From Martelella lutilitoris (GTDB taxonomy: Bacteria; Pseudomonadota; Alphaproteobacteria; Rhizobiales; Rhizobiaceae), in NCBI RefSeq assembly GCF_005924265.1, contig NZ_VCLB01000001.1:372001-436000 (forward strand): a stretch of DNA of 64,000 nucleotides, in the 5' to 3' direction. Below are positions 56,247-64,000 of the stretch, piece by piece. The translations under genes and the position numbers were made by a program. Numbering within the stretch: the first letter of the stretch is position 1; the number at the start of each line of letters is the position of its first letter. Below the pieces are notes generated by a model. It saw nothing but the letters and a program-made list of their open reading frames with translations, was not told the origin of the DNA and did no database searches.

Positions 56247-56399
56247 GCGCAGGTGGAGAGAGCGAAAGTGAAGAAACCTTCCTCTTTTGCGTTTCGTCAG
56301 CCACCAACCACATTTCCGCCACTTTTCGCTTGACCACGCCCGCCTTGGTTGCGACACATGGTTTACGGGTAGTTAACAGTGACGGTGGGGGCCGGGGAC

Positions 56400-57350
56400 A
56401 TGACGAAAACCTATCTCAAGCTGGCGGGTGCGGTGGCGCTGACAGCGCTTGCAGGCTGCAGCGGCGGTGGCAGCAGTGGCGGGGGCATCGACATAGGGCC
56501 GGTTGGCGGCGGTAGTGCGCCGCCAGAGCAAGGTGACAATCCTCCCGTTAATAACTTCGCGCCCAACGCAACCGGCCAAAGCATGACGATCGACCCGGGT
56601 AGTTTTCCTGTGCCCTCCGGAAACAATATGAGTTCGGGAACCACAGAAGCCCAGTTCACGCTTAACGATGACGACACTATAACGGCTAAGTTCAAAAGGT
56701 GGGGGAATACTATCGAGAAGACGCTCACGTATTATCCAGAGGCTGGAACGGCCTCTGATGGTGCTGAGGTATTTATGACAATACGAACAGAAGACGGCAA
56801 ACCTTTGCTGGCGGTGATAGATGCTGTTTATGATCCAGAGCTAGAGGGGTACTATGCCTATCGGTCAACCGAAGGACTGACTGAAAATATGCCCCAGAAT
56901 GGAACCGCTTCTTACACGGGCTCAATAGATGGTTTTGCCACTACCGATATATCGTCAATGTACCTCGATAGAGGAGGATTTTATGCCGATGTGGATTTTG
57001 GCGACAGCTCCTTGAAAGGTAGAATATCCGGTTGGAAGAATTCTGTTTCGTTCGATGGCGCAATCAATGGCTCGGAATTTAAGTCGATCCCAGGCACGAT
57101 CGCTCTAGCTGCAGGCGTGAACTCTGAAACAGTTGATATCGGACCTCCAGGTTACACAACAACAGTAACCCGGCCTGTCGCCGCTAGTACGAGCTTCGCC
57201 GATCAATCTGCCTCCTCTGTCGAAGGCGCTTTCTATGGAGATGCGGCGAAAGCTATGGCAGGGACCTATGCCATTGAGGGAGCTGGTCCTGCGGCCAGCG
57301 CCCGTCTTTTAGGCGGCTTCGTAGCGACACGCGGTGAAATACAGCAATAA
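56400..57350 (+). CDS. Lipoprotein with TbpB-like C-terminal barrel
   Basis: The 316-residue precursor has a lipoprotein signal peptide with lipobox ALTALAGC and a Gly/Ser-rich linker after the Cys (SGGGSSGGGIDIGPVGGG). The body is beta-rich. Its end, SSVEGAFYGDAAKAMAGTYA followed by GFVATRGE, matches the barrel domain of transferrin-binding-protein-B-like surface lipoproteins. Codon use is visibly less GC-biased than in neighbours (many AT-ending codons from 56600), suggesting acquisition from elsewhere or weak codon selection. ATG 56400 chosen over 56379 because the signal peptide begins there. It is a single gene closed by a strong hairpin. The ligand is unknown. Confidence 0.78.
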   Translation: MTKTYLKLAGAVALTALAGCSGGGSSGGGIDIGPVGGGSAPPEQGDNPPVNNFAPNATGQSMTIDPGSFPVPSGNNMSSGTTEAQFTLNDDDTITAKFKRWGNTIEKTLTYYPEAGTASDGAEVFMTIRTEDGKPLLAVIDAVYDPELEGYYAYRSTEGLTENMPQNGTASYTGSIDGFATTDISSMYLDRGGFYADVDFGDSSLKGRISGWKNSVSFDGAINGSEFKSIPGTIALAAGVNSETVDIGPPGYTTTVTRPVAASTSFADQSASSVEGAFYGDAAKAMAGTYAIEGAGPAASARLLGGFVATRGEIQQ

Positions 57351-57364
57351 GGTTAGCCAGCCGG

Positions 57365-57398
57365 AAGAAACACATAAAGAAATCTTTATGTGTTTCTT
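57365..57398. terminator. Perfect 16-bp hairpin after the lipoprotein gene
   Basis: AAGAAACACATAAAGA (57365-57380) and its exact reverse complement (57383-57398) are separated by AA. It starts 14 bases after the lipoprotein stop. The AT-rich stem and T-rich right arm suggest a factor-independent terminator, possibly working in both directions. Confidence 0.7.
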
Positions 57399-57503
57399 GT
57401 CAGTTTCCCCTGAGGCTGTTACTAACGATGCAAACTGAAGAATGCGCGTTGCCTGCGTGATCGGGCCGGACGCTGCACCATCCTTTTGCCTCGGGAGTTA
57501 TCA

Positions 57504-58904
57504 ATGAGCGCCACAGAAGATTTCATCGTTGCCGATATCGCGCTGGCCGATTATGGCCGCAAGGAACTGGATATCGCGGAAACCGAAATGCCGGGCCTGA
57601 TGGCCGCGCGCGAGGAGTTCCGCGAAAGCCAGCCGCTGAAGGGCGCGCGGATTTCCGGCTCGCTGCACATGACGATCCAGACCGGCGTGCTGATCGAAAC
57701 GCTGAAGGCGCTCGGCGCCGATGTCCGCTGGGCCTCCTGCAACATCTTCTCCACCCAGGACCATGCCGCCGCCGCGATCGCCGCCACCGGCACGCCGGTC
57801 TTCGCCATCAAGGGCGAGAGCCTTGAGGAATACTGGTCCTATACGGACCGGATCTTCCAGTGGACAGATGGCGGCCAGTCGAACCTGATCCTCGACGATG
57901 GCGGCGATGCCACCATGTATATCCTGATCGGCGCGCGCGCCGAGGCCGGCGAGGACGTGCTCTCCAAGCCCGGCTCGGAAGAAGAGGAAGTGCTGTTCGC
58001 GCAAATCAAGAAGCGCATGGCCGAAACGCCCGGCTTCTTCACCAAACAGCGTGATGCGCTTCTGGGGGTAACCGAGGAAACCACGACGGGCGTCAACCGG
58101 CTCTACCAGCTTGCGCGCGCCGGCCAGCTCCCCTTCCCGGCGATCAATGTCAACGACTCGGTCACCAAATCGAAATTCGACAACAAATACGGCTGCAAGG
58201 AATCGCTGGTTGACGGCATCCGCCGCGCCACCGACGTGATGATGGCCGGCAAGGTCGCCGTCGTCTGTGGTTACGGCGATGTCGGCAAGGGTTCTGCCGC
58301 CTCGCTTTCCGGCGCCGGCGCCCGCGTCAAGGTGACGGAAGCCGATCCGATCTGCGCGCTTCAGGCCGCCATGGACGGATTCGAGGTCGTGCTGCTGGAA
58401 GACGTCGTTGCGACCGCCGATATCTTCGTCACCACCACCGGCAACAAGGACATCATCCGCCTGGAACATATGCGCGAGATGAAGGACATGGCGATTGTCG
58501 GCAATATCGGCCATTTCGACAATGAAATTCAGGTCAATTCGCTGCGCAATTACAAGTGGACCAACATCAAGCCGCAGGTCGACATGATTTCGTTTCCCGA
58601 CGGCAAGCGGCTGATCCTGCTTTCCGAAGGTCGCCTCCTGAACCTCGGTAATGCCACGGGCCACCCCTCCTTCGTCATGTCGGCATCGTTCACCAACCAG
58701 GTGCTGGCGCAGATGGAAATCTTCCAGAACCGCGACAAATACGAAAACACCGTCCACGTCCTGCCGAAGCATCTTGATGAGAAAGTTGCGCGCCTTCATC
58801 TCGACAAGCTCGGCGCCAAGCTGACTGTACTCTCCGAGGAACAGGCCGCCTATATCGGCGTGACGCCTGAAGGCCCGTTCAAGCCGGAACATTACCGCTA
58901 CTGA
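57504..58904 (+). CDS. ahcY: Adenosylhomocysteinase
   Basis: The 466-residue NAD+-dependent enzyme splits S-adenosylhomocysteine to homocysteine and adenosine. Motifs are [48 protein letters not shown] with the active-site Lys, NAD-binding [15 protein letters not shown] and [12 protein letters not shown]. The C-terminal KPEHYRY completes the cofactor site. The insertion of about 40 residues ([20 protein letters not shown] region) is usual for bacterial AhcY. Start ATG 57504, with GGGAG upstream; ATG 57486 is less likely. It ends at a very strong terminator. Confidence 0.97.
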   Translation: MSATEDFIVADIALADYGRKELDIAETEMPGLMAAREEFRESQPLKGARISGSLHMTIQTGVLIETLKALGADVRWASCNIFSTQDHAAAAIAATGTPVFAIKGESLEEYWSYTDRIFQWTDGGQSNLILDDGGDATMYILIGARAEAGEDVLSKPGSEEEEVLFAQIKKRMAETPGFFTKQRDALLGVTEETTTGVNRLYQLARAGQLPFPAINVNDSVTKSKFDNKYGCKESLVDGIRRATDVMMAGKVAVVCGYGDVGKGSAASLSGAGARVKVTEADPICALQAAMDGFEVVLLEDVVATADIFVTTTGNKDIIRLEHMREMKDMAIVGNIGHFDNEIQVNSLRNYKWTNIKPQVDMISFPDGKRLILLSEGRLLNLGNATGHPSFVMSASFTNQVLAQMEIFQNRDKYENTVHVLPKHLDEKVARLHLDKLGAKLTVLSEEQAAYIGVTPEGPFKPEHYRY

Positions 58905-58920
58905 TCAATGATACGGTGAA

Positions 58921-58960
58921 AAAGGCCGCAGCGAATTTCCTGTTCGCTGCGGCCTTTTTT
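58921..58960. terminator. Bidirectional terminator between ahcY and folC
   Basis: AAAGGCCGCAGCGAA (58921-58935) and TTCGCTGCGGCCTTT (58943-58957) form a perfect 15-bp stem with a 7-base loop and T runs on both strands. It can end both ahcY and the convergent trp-acc-fol transcript, whose last gene stops at 58980. Confidence 0.92.
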
Positions 58961-58979
58961 GCGTCCGGAATCCGGAGTG

Positions 58980-60323
58980 TCAAAGCGGCGGCGTGCCGTT
59001 TTCGAACAGCGCGTTGCCGGCGAAATAGAGCGAGCCGCCGATCAGGATCCTGGGTGGCGGCTGGTCGGCGCGCGTGCGCAGGCAGATGGCCGCCAGCGCC
59101 TCCCCGATCGAGGAAACCGGCTCGGCCGACAATCCGGCATCGGCGGCCGAGGAGGCCAGCGCCACGGGATCGATGAAGGCTTCCGTACCTTTGATCGGGG
59201 CGCAGTAGACATAATTCGCAAGCCCCGCGAAATGCTCGAAGAAGCCGAACGGGTCCTTGGTGTTGATCATGCCGATGATCAGAAACAGCGGACGCGGGTC
59301 ACGCTCCTCGAAACCGGCAAGCGCCTCGGCGATTACCTCGCCGGCGCCGGGATTGTGCCCGCCGTCCAGCCAGATCTCGCTGCCGTCGGGCGCTCCCGTC
59401 ACCAGGTCGCCTTCGTGGAGGCGCTGCAGGCGCGCAGGCCAGAAGACGTTGCGCATCGCTCTTTCCGCCGCCTGCTCGTCAATGGAAAAGCCGGCGGCCT
59501 TGACCGCGGAGATCGCGGCGGCCGCGTTGGCGTATTGATGCCGGCCGGGAAGCGCGGGCAGCGGCAGGTCCATCAACCCGTCGCCGTCCTGGTAGACGAG
59601 CCGTCCGTGTTCCTCATGCGCGCTGTAATCCTGGCCATAGAGATGCAGCGGACAGCCGAGCCGGTCGGCGGTTGCGATCAGCACTTCCTCGGCGGCCTCA
59701 TAGTCCTGCTGGCCGATGACCACGGGCACGCCCGGCTTCATGATGCCGGCCTTTTCGGCGGCGATCAATTCGACCCGGTCGCCCAGATAGGCCTGGTGGT
59801 CGAGCGAGATCGGCATGATGACGCTGACGGCCGGCTTGTCGATGATGTTAGTCGCGTCGAAACGGCCGCCAAGGCCGACTTCGAGGATAACCACGTCAGC
59901 GGGAATTTCGGCGAACAGCACGAAAGTTGCCGCGGTCAGCAATTCGAACACGGTTGCCGTGGCGCCGGCGTTCGCGGCTTCAACGCGCTTCAGGGTTTCT
60001 GCAAGCAGCTGGTCGTCGACATAGCCGCTGGCGCCGCCGGGCCCGCCGATGCGGAAGCGTTCGTGCCAGCGCACGAGATGCGGCGAGGAGTGGACATGGA
60101 CGGAAAGGCCGGCGGCTTCCAGCAGCGCGCGACAAAAGGCGCTTGCCGAGCCCTTGCCATTGGTTCCGGCAATATGGATCACCGGCGGCAAGGCCAAATG
60201 CGGGTTGCCGAGCTTTTCAAGAAGAACCCTGATCCGCTCGAGTGAAAGATCGAAACCCTTGGGATGCAGCTGCATCAGGTGATCGATCACACGCTCGGCG
60301 GCACCGAAGGAATGGTTGTCCAT
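58980..60323 (-). CDS. folC: Bifunctional folylpolyglutamate/dihydrofolate synthase
   Basis: The 447-residue Mur-ligase-type enzyme adds glutamates to folates and makes dihydrofolate from dihydropteroate. Visible motifs are the P-loop HIAGTNGKGSASAFCRAL, SSPHLVRWHERFRI (omega-loop region), VILEVGLGGRFDATNII and the C-terminal WLDGGHNPGAGEVIAEAL. Last gene of the trpF-trpB-trpA-accD-folC set, 167 bases after accD; the same gene order is seen in many Hyphomicrobiales. Confidence 0.95.
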   Translation of the reverse strand: MDNHSFGAAERVIDHLMQLHPKGFDLSLERIRVLLEKLGNPHLALPPVIHIAGTNGKGSASAFCRALLEAAGLSVHVHSSPHLVRWHERFRIGGPGGASGYVDDQLLAETLKRVEAANAGATATVFELLTAATFVLFAEIPADVVILEVGLGGRFDATNIIDKPAVSVIMPISLDHQAYLGDRVELIAAEKAGIMKPGVPVVIGQQDYEAAEEVLIATADRLGCPLHLYGQDYSAHEEHGRLVYQDGDGLMDLPLPALPGRHQYANAAAAISAVKAAGFSIDEQAAERAMRNVFWPARLQRLHEGDLVTGAPDGSEIWLDGGHNPGAGEVIAEALAGFEERDPRPLFLIIGMINTKDPFGFFEHFAGLANYVYCAPIKGTEAFIDPVALASSAADAGLSAEPVSSIGEALAAICLRTRADQPPPRILIGGSLYFAGNALFENGTPPL

Positions 60324-60490
60324 GATTGGTCCGATTTCCGGTGCGCCAGGCTTTCATCAGTTGCGCACTGCTTCATCTGTCGTTTCGCGCAGACCGACCG
60401 GCCCCGACATTTCAGCTCGGGGCCGTTTCTCCTGCTGCGCGGGCCCTACCGGGGAAACCGGAGTGGCCTCCTCCTCGATATGCGCGCGTC

Positions 60491-61447
60491 TTAGCCCTGC
60501 GGGGTCGGCGCCTGATCCTTGTCGAGCGTCTCGTGCGGCGTTTCGTCGGCGATCGCTTCCTTGTGCTTTGGCGCTTCTAGCATGGGCGATGCAGTCGGTG
60601 GCGCACCGGTCATGATCTTAAGCAGACGCGCCAGCGTCTCGGGAATGTCGTGGCGCTTGACCACCATGTCGACCATGCCGTGGTCCAGCAGATATTCCGC
60701 CGTCTGGAAACCGTCGGGCAGCTGCTCGCGGATGGTCTGTTCGATCACGCGGCGTCCGGCAAAGCCGATCTCGGCGCCCGGTTCGGCGATATGGAGATCA
60801 CCCAGCATGGCATAGGACGCAGAAACACCGCCGGTTGTCGGATTGGTGAGCACGACGATATAGGGAAGGCCCGCCTCGCGCATAAGCTCGATCATCACGG
60901 TCACGCGCGGCATCTGCATCAAGGACAGCACGCCTTCCTGCATGCGCGCGCCGCCGGAAGCCGGGAAGATCACCAGCGGGCAATGATCCTTCAGCGCACG
61001 GTCAAATGCCTGGATGATTGCCTCGCCGGCGGCCATTCCGAGCGAGCCACCCATGAACCTGAACTCCTGCACCACGGCAACGAGCTTCAACCCTTCAAGC
61101 GTGCCGACGCCGGCGATGATCGTGTCTTCCTGACCGGTCTTGGCGCGGTTTTCCTTCAGCCGGTCGGCATATTTCTTGGAATCGCGGAACTTCAGTGGGT
61201 CCTGCGCCACCTTCGGCTGCGGCAGATCCTCATACTGGCCCTTGTCAAACAGATCGGCAAGGCGTGCCCTGGCCGGCATCTTCATATGATAGCCGGAAGA
61301 CGGGATCACCCACTTGTTTTCTTCCAGATCGGTGTGAAACACCATGGCCCCGGTTTCAGGGCACTTGATCCACAAATTCTCGGGAACTTCGCGCCGGCCG
61401 AACATGGAATTGATCCGCGGCCGCACATAATTGGTTATCCAGTTCAC
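60491..61447 (-). CDS. accD: Acetyl-CoA carboxylase carboxyltransferase subunit beta
   Basis: The 318-residue subunit transfers the carboxyl group from carboxybiotin to acetyl-CoA with AccA. The crotonase-like core shows [33 protein letters not shown] and [17 protein letters not shown]. The N-terminal zinc ribbon is degenerate: [12 protein letters not shown]...[11 protein letters not shown] keeps only one of four Cys. I believe this is normal for rhizobial AccD. Start: GTG at 61447 (protein starts [10 protein letters not shown]) with GGAGG eight bases upstream, rather than the TTG one codon earlier. Confidence 0.95.
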   Translation of the reverse strand: MNWITNYVRPRINSMFGRREVPENLWIKCPETGAMVFHTDLEENKWVIPSSGYHMKMPARARLADLFDKGQYEDLPQPKVAQDPLKFRDSKKYADRLKENRAKTGQEDTIIAGVGTLEGLKLVAVVQEFRFMGGSLGMAAGEAIIQAFDRALKDHCPLVIFPASGGARMQEGVLSLMQMPRVTVMIELMREAGLPYIVVLTNPTTGGVSASYAMLGDLHIAEPGAEIGFAGRRVIEQTIREQLPDGFQTAEYLLDHGMVDMVVKRHDIPETLARLLKIMTGAPPTASPMLEAPKHKEAIADETPHETLDKDQAPTPQG

Positions 61448-61489
61448 CAAATGAACCTCCTGAATAGCATTGCCTGCGGTTTGCCAGAT

Positions 61490-62329
61490 TTACTCTGCCG
61501 CCGCAAGCCGGGCGTCGCGGACACCGCTTGAAAGCCCGCGCACGAATGTCGAAACCGCATCAACCGTATCCTTGCCGCCCTTGCCGTTGGCATCAAGCGT
61601 CCCGGCGATCTGGTTGACGACTGCCGTACCGACCACGACGCCATCGGCTGCTGCACCAATCAGTCGGGCATGTTCCGCCGTCTTGACGCCGAAGCCGACG
61701 CAGACGGGAAGATCGGTATGCGCCTTGATGCGCGAAACCGCAGCACCAACCTTTGAAGGATCGGGCAGCGCCGAACCGGTGATGCCGTTCATCGAAACGT
61801 AATAGACGAAACCGGACGTGTTCTGCAGAACTGTCGGAAGGCGTTTCTCGTCGGTCGTCGGGGTGGCGAGGCGAATGAAGTTGAGGCCTTTTGCAAGGGC
61901 CGGAATGCACAGCTCATTGTCCATTTCCGGCGGCAGGTCGACGATGATCAGGCCGTCGATCCCGGCTTCAAGGGCGGTTTCGACGAAACGCTCGACGCCG
62001 TAGATATAGATCGGGTTGTAATAGCCCATCATCACGATCGGCGTTTCGGCATCCTGCTTGCGGAACTGTCGCGCCAGTTCCAGCGTTTTTTCCAACGTCT
62101 GCCCGCCCCTCAGCGCCCTGAGACCCGCCATCTGGATCGCCGGGCCATCGGCCATCGGGTCGGAAAAGGGCATGCCGAGCTCGATCACGTCAGCGCCGGC
62201 CTTCGGCAGCGCCTTCATGATCTCAAGCGATGTATCGAAATCGGGATCGCCACCCATGAAATAGGTGATCAGCGCCGGCCGGCCCTCGGCCTTCAGGGCT
62301 GCAAAGCGTTTTTCCATGCGTTCGGTCAT
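61490..62329 (-). CDS. trpA: Tryptophan synthase alpha chain
   Basis: The 279-residue TIM-barrel subunit cleaves indole-3-glycerol phosphate to indole and glyceraldehyde 3-phosphate. The catalytic Glu lies in [20 protein letters not shown], the second acidic residue in [11 protein letters not shown], and the phosphate site in [13 protein letters not shown]. The start at 62329 has GGAG upstream. It lies 42 bases before accD and is separated from trpB by a small open frame. Confidence 0.97.
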   Translation of the reverse strand: MTERMEKRFAALKAEGRPALITYFMGGDPDFDTSLEIMKALPKAGADVIELGMPFSDPMADGPAIQMAGLRALRGGQTLEKTLELARQFRKQDAETPIVMMGYYNPIYIYGVERFVETALEAGIDGLIIVDLPPEMDNELCIPALAKGLNFIRLATPTTDEKRLPTVLQNTSGFVYYVSMNGITGSALPDPSKVGAAVSRIKAHTDLPVCVGFGVKTAEHARLIGAAADGVVVGTAVVNQIAGTLDANGKGGKDTVDAVSTFVRGLSSGVRDARLAAAE

Positions 62330-62373
62330 AGTCTAGCTCCGTGGCATCCTCGATGCGATAGTGTCGGCAGGCG

Positions 62374-62658
62374 TCAGTCGGCGTCGTTCCAGGCCGAGAT
62401 CGCCTTGACCAGCGATTTGTGCACCGCCTTCATGTTCAAGACGAGACTGTCCAGTTCGGCTTCGGGCCTGCGGCCTTCAGAAAGAGCCGAGAGGGCGGCC
62501 GCCATCTCGATATTGTAGAGATTCTGGTGCGCGAGCGCTTCCACCACGGCGTGGCGGATATCCGGCACGTCCGCATTCTCCTCCTCGATAATGTCGAAAG
62601 GGGCCTCCGCCAGTTCCGACATTTCCTCAATGGTTTCCGCGCGCGAACCCGTCGTCAT
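62374..62658 (-). CDS. Small protein of unknown function between trpB and trpA
   Basis: The 94-residue acidic, helical protein (MTTGSRAETIEEMSELAEAP, then DVPDIRHAVVEALAHQNLYNIEMAAALSALSEG) has no domain I recognise, no signal and no membrane segment. It is read in the trp operon, 5 bases after trpB and 44 before trpA, and GTGAGG precedes the ATG at 62658. Regular codon use and tight spacing support a real gene. A GTG at 62667 that overlaps the trpB stop is an alternative start. Function unknown. Confidence 0.7.
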   Translation of the reverse strand: MTTGSRAETIEEMSELAEAPFDIIEEENADVPDIRHAVVEALAHQNLYNIEMAAALSALSEGRRPEAELDSLVLNMKAVHKSLVKAISAWNDAD

Positions 62659-62663
62659 GGACC

Positions 62664-63896
62664 TCACATCTCCATGCCGAGAATCTTGCCGACCGTGTGG
62701 ACGTCCTTGTCGCCGCGGCCGGAAAGATTGGCGAGGATGATCTCGTCCTTGCCCATCTTCGGCGCGCGCTTGATGATTTCGGCAATCGCGTGGCTGGCCT
62801 CGAGTGCGGGAATGATGCCCTCGAGCCGGGTCATCAGTTGGAAGGCTTCCAGCGCCTCGTTATCAAGGATCGGAACATAATCGACGCGGCCGATATCGTT
62901 GAGCCAGGAATGCTCCGGCCCGATGCCCGGATAATCGAGCCCGGCGGAAACCGAATGGCCTTCCTTGATCTGGCCGTCCGCATCCTGCAGCAGATAGGTG
63001 CGGTTGCCGTGGAGCACGCCCGGCGCACCTGCCGTCAGCGAGGCGCAGTGTTCCTCGCCGTCGAGCCCGCGACCGCCGGCTTCCACGCCGACGATCTTCA
63101 CATCCGGATCATCGAGGAAGGGGTGAAAGATGCCGATGGCGTTGGAGCCGCCGCCAACGGCCGCGATCACCAGATCGGGCAACCGGCCTTCGGCTTCCAT
63201 GATCTGCTCGCGCGCTTCCTGGCCGATCACCGCCTGGAAATCGCGCACCATTTCCGGGTAGGGATGCGGGCCTGCGGCCGTGCCGATCAGGTAATAGGTG
63301 TCGTCGACATTGGTGACCCAGTCGCGCAGCGCCTCGTTCATGGCGTCCTTCAGCGTGCCGTGACCGGCGGTCACCGGCTTGACCTCGGCGCCGAGGAGCT
63401 TCATGCGGAAAACGTTGGGCGCCTGACGCTCGACATCGGTCGCACCCATATAGACCACGCAGGGCAGGCCGAAGCGGGCCGCGACGGTGGCCGATGCCAC
63501 GCCGTGCTGTCCGGCGCCGGTCTCGGCGATGATGCGGGTCTTGCCCATGCGCTTTGCCAGAAGGATCTGGCCGAGGCAGTTGTTGATCTTGTGCGAGCCG
63601 GTGTGGTTCAGCTCCTCGCGCTTGAAATAGATCTTGGCGCCGCCGAGATGCTCGCTGAGCCGCTCGGCATGATAAAGCGGGCTCGGACGGCCGGTATAGT
63701 GCTTGCCGAGCGATGTCAGTTCCGCCTTGAATTCGGGATCGGTCTTGGCCTTTTCCCATTCCGCCTGCAGGTCGAGGATCAGCGGCATCAGCGTTTCGGC
63801 GACGAAACGTCCGCCGAAAATGCCGAACAGGCCGCTTTCGTCAGGGCCGGATTTGAAGGAGTTTGGTTTTGGCGTCTCGTTCACGTCAGTCTCCAT
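62664..63896 (-). CDS. trpB: Tryptophan synthase beta chain
   Basis: The 410-residue PLP enzyme condenses indole with serine. The PLP Lys is in [13 protein letters not shown], with [20 protein letters not shown] after it, the phosphate-binding [12 protein letters not shown], and [20 protein letters not shown] in the late part. Length is normal for TrpB1. The ATG at 63896 overlaps the trpF stop by one base (TGATG), so translation is coupled. Confidence 0.97.
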   Translation of the reverse strand: METDVNETPKPNSFKSGPDESGLFGIFGGRFVAETLMPLILDLQAEWEKAKTDPEFKAELTSLGKHYTGRPSPLYHAERLSEHLGGAKIYFKREELNHTGSHKINNCLGQILLAKRMGKTRIIAETGAGQHGVASATVAARFGLPCVVYMGATDVERQAPNVFRMKLLGAEVKPVTAGHGTLKDAMNEALRDWVTNVDDTYYLIGTAAGPHPYPEMVRDFQAVIGQEAREQIMEAEGRLPDLVIAAVGGGSNAIGIFHPFLDDPDVKIVGVEAGGRGLDGEEHCASLTAGAPGVLHGNRTYLLQDADGQIKEGHSVSAGLDYPGIGPEHSWLNDIGRVDYVPILDNEALEAFQLMTRLEGIIPALEASHAIAEIIKRAPKMGKDEIILANLSGRGDKDVHTVGKILGMEM

Positions 63897-64000
63897 CAGG
63901 CCGTCCGGCGCATCCGCGCCTCGTCAACGGCATCAAAAAAGGCATCGATCCGGGCCGGATCCTTTATGCCCGGCGCGCTTTCCACACCGGATGATACGTC
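63896..64000 (-). CDS. trpF: Phosphoribosylanthranilate isomerase, C-terminal end, partial
   Basis: The frame entering from the right edge gives [20 protein letters not shown] followed by [14 protein letters not shown] and a stop at 63896-63898. DVSSGVE..PG.KD is the conserved C-terminal phosphate-binding end of TrpF. Only the last 34 residues are in the window. Position directly before trpB confirms it. Confidence 0.93.
   Translation of the reverse strand, partial: DVSSGVESAPGIKDPARIDAFFDAVDEARMRRTA

Noticed and set aside
57399-57503. SAH riboswitch before ahcY
   Set aside because: The leader contains GACGCTGCACC and GCCTCGGGAG, which loosely recall the SAH aptamer, but I could not build the conserved pseudoknot. 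A covariance-model search would decide.

Overview
The window looks like a chromosomal segment of a GC-rich alphaproteobacterium of the order Hyphomicrobiales (Rhizobiales). I infer this from four things: the ChvG/ChvI two-component pair next to HprK, EIIA-Man and HPr and divergent from pckA; the trpF-trpB-trpA-accD-folC order; an AccD without its zinc-ribbon cysteines; and many intergenic palindromes of the rhizobial type. I see no rRNA, tRNA, CRISPR array, insertion sequence or phage gene. Genus is not determined; a Rhizobiaceae/Aurantimonadaceae-like genome fits.

Layout. 1-2861: end of a TrxB-like flavoprotein, then gyrB. 3192-14331 (minus strand): a nine-gene operon that I read as a complete ergothioneine import and degradation pathway. 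It encodes an ammonia-lyase homologue without the MIO triad, a YehZYXW/OpuC-type betaine ABC importer, a hydantoinase, an M20 carbamoylase, a DUF917 desulfurase-type protein and a divergent urocanase homologue. A divergent LysR-type regulator with two HTH domains follows (14472-15647). 15745-16206: host-attachment family protein. 16444-20769: DeoR regulator plus a ribose-type sugar ABC transporter. 20965-25275: ABC ATPase, FtsX-like permease and HlyD adaptor (efflux). 25276-28416 (minus): a second ribose-type transporter, divergent from an SGNH hydrolase and a ROK regulator (28653-30470).

30581-38495: RpiR/SIS regulator divergent from a tripartite tricarboxylate-type transporter (TctC, an unusual BMP-domain protein, TctB, TctA), followed by a FAH-family 2-keto-3-deoxy-sugar-acid dehydratase candidate and a ketoglutarate-semialdehyde dehydrogenase candidate. 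This suggests sugar-acid uptake feeding 2-oxoglutarate. 38518-40584: glycosyltransferase and Crp/Fnr regulator. 40624-46555: HPr, EIIA-Man, HprK, ChvG, ChvI and divergent pckA, a carbon/envelope signalling block. 46639-48419: glyoxalase-superfamily small protein, ArfB, AlkB. 48742-56246: polyol (mannitol/sorbitol/arabitol) ABC transporter, mannitol 2-dehydrogenase and FGGY kinase. 56400-57350: an AT-richer TbpB-like lipoprotein. 57504-58904: ahcY. 58980-64000 (minus): folC, accD, trpA, a small conserved-looking gene, trpB and the end of trpF.

Most of the window is accessory catabolism: five solute-uptake systems, each next to its own regulator or enzymes. The most notable part is the 11-kb operon. 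Each enzyme family matches one step of the route ergothioneine -> thiourocanate -> thiohydantoin propionate -> hydantoin propionate -> N-carbamoylglutamate -> glutamate, and the two histidine-pathway homologues carry active-site changes that argue against ordinary histidine degradation. Several intergenic regions hold clear dyads that look like operators, most strikingly four copies of one 14-bp motif between the RpiR gene and the Tct operon.
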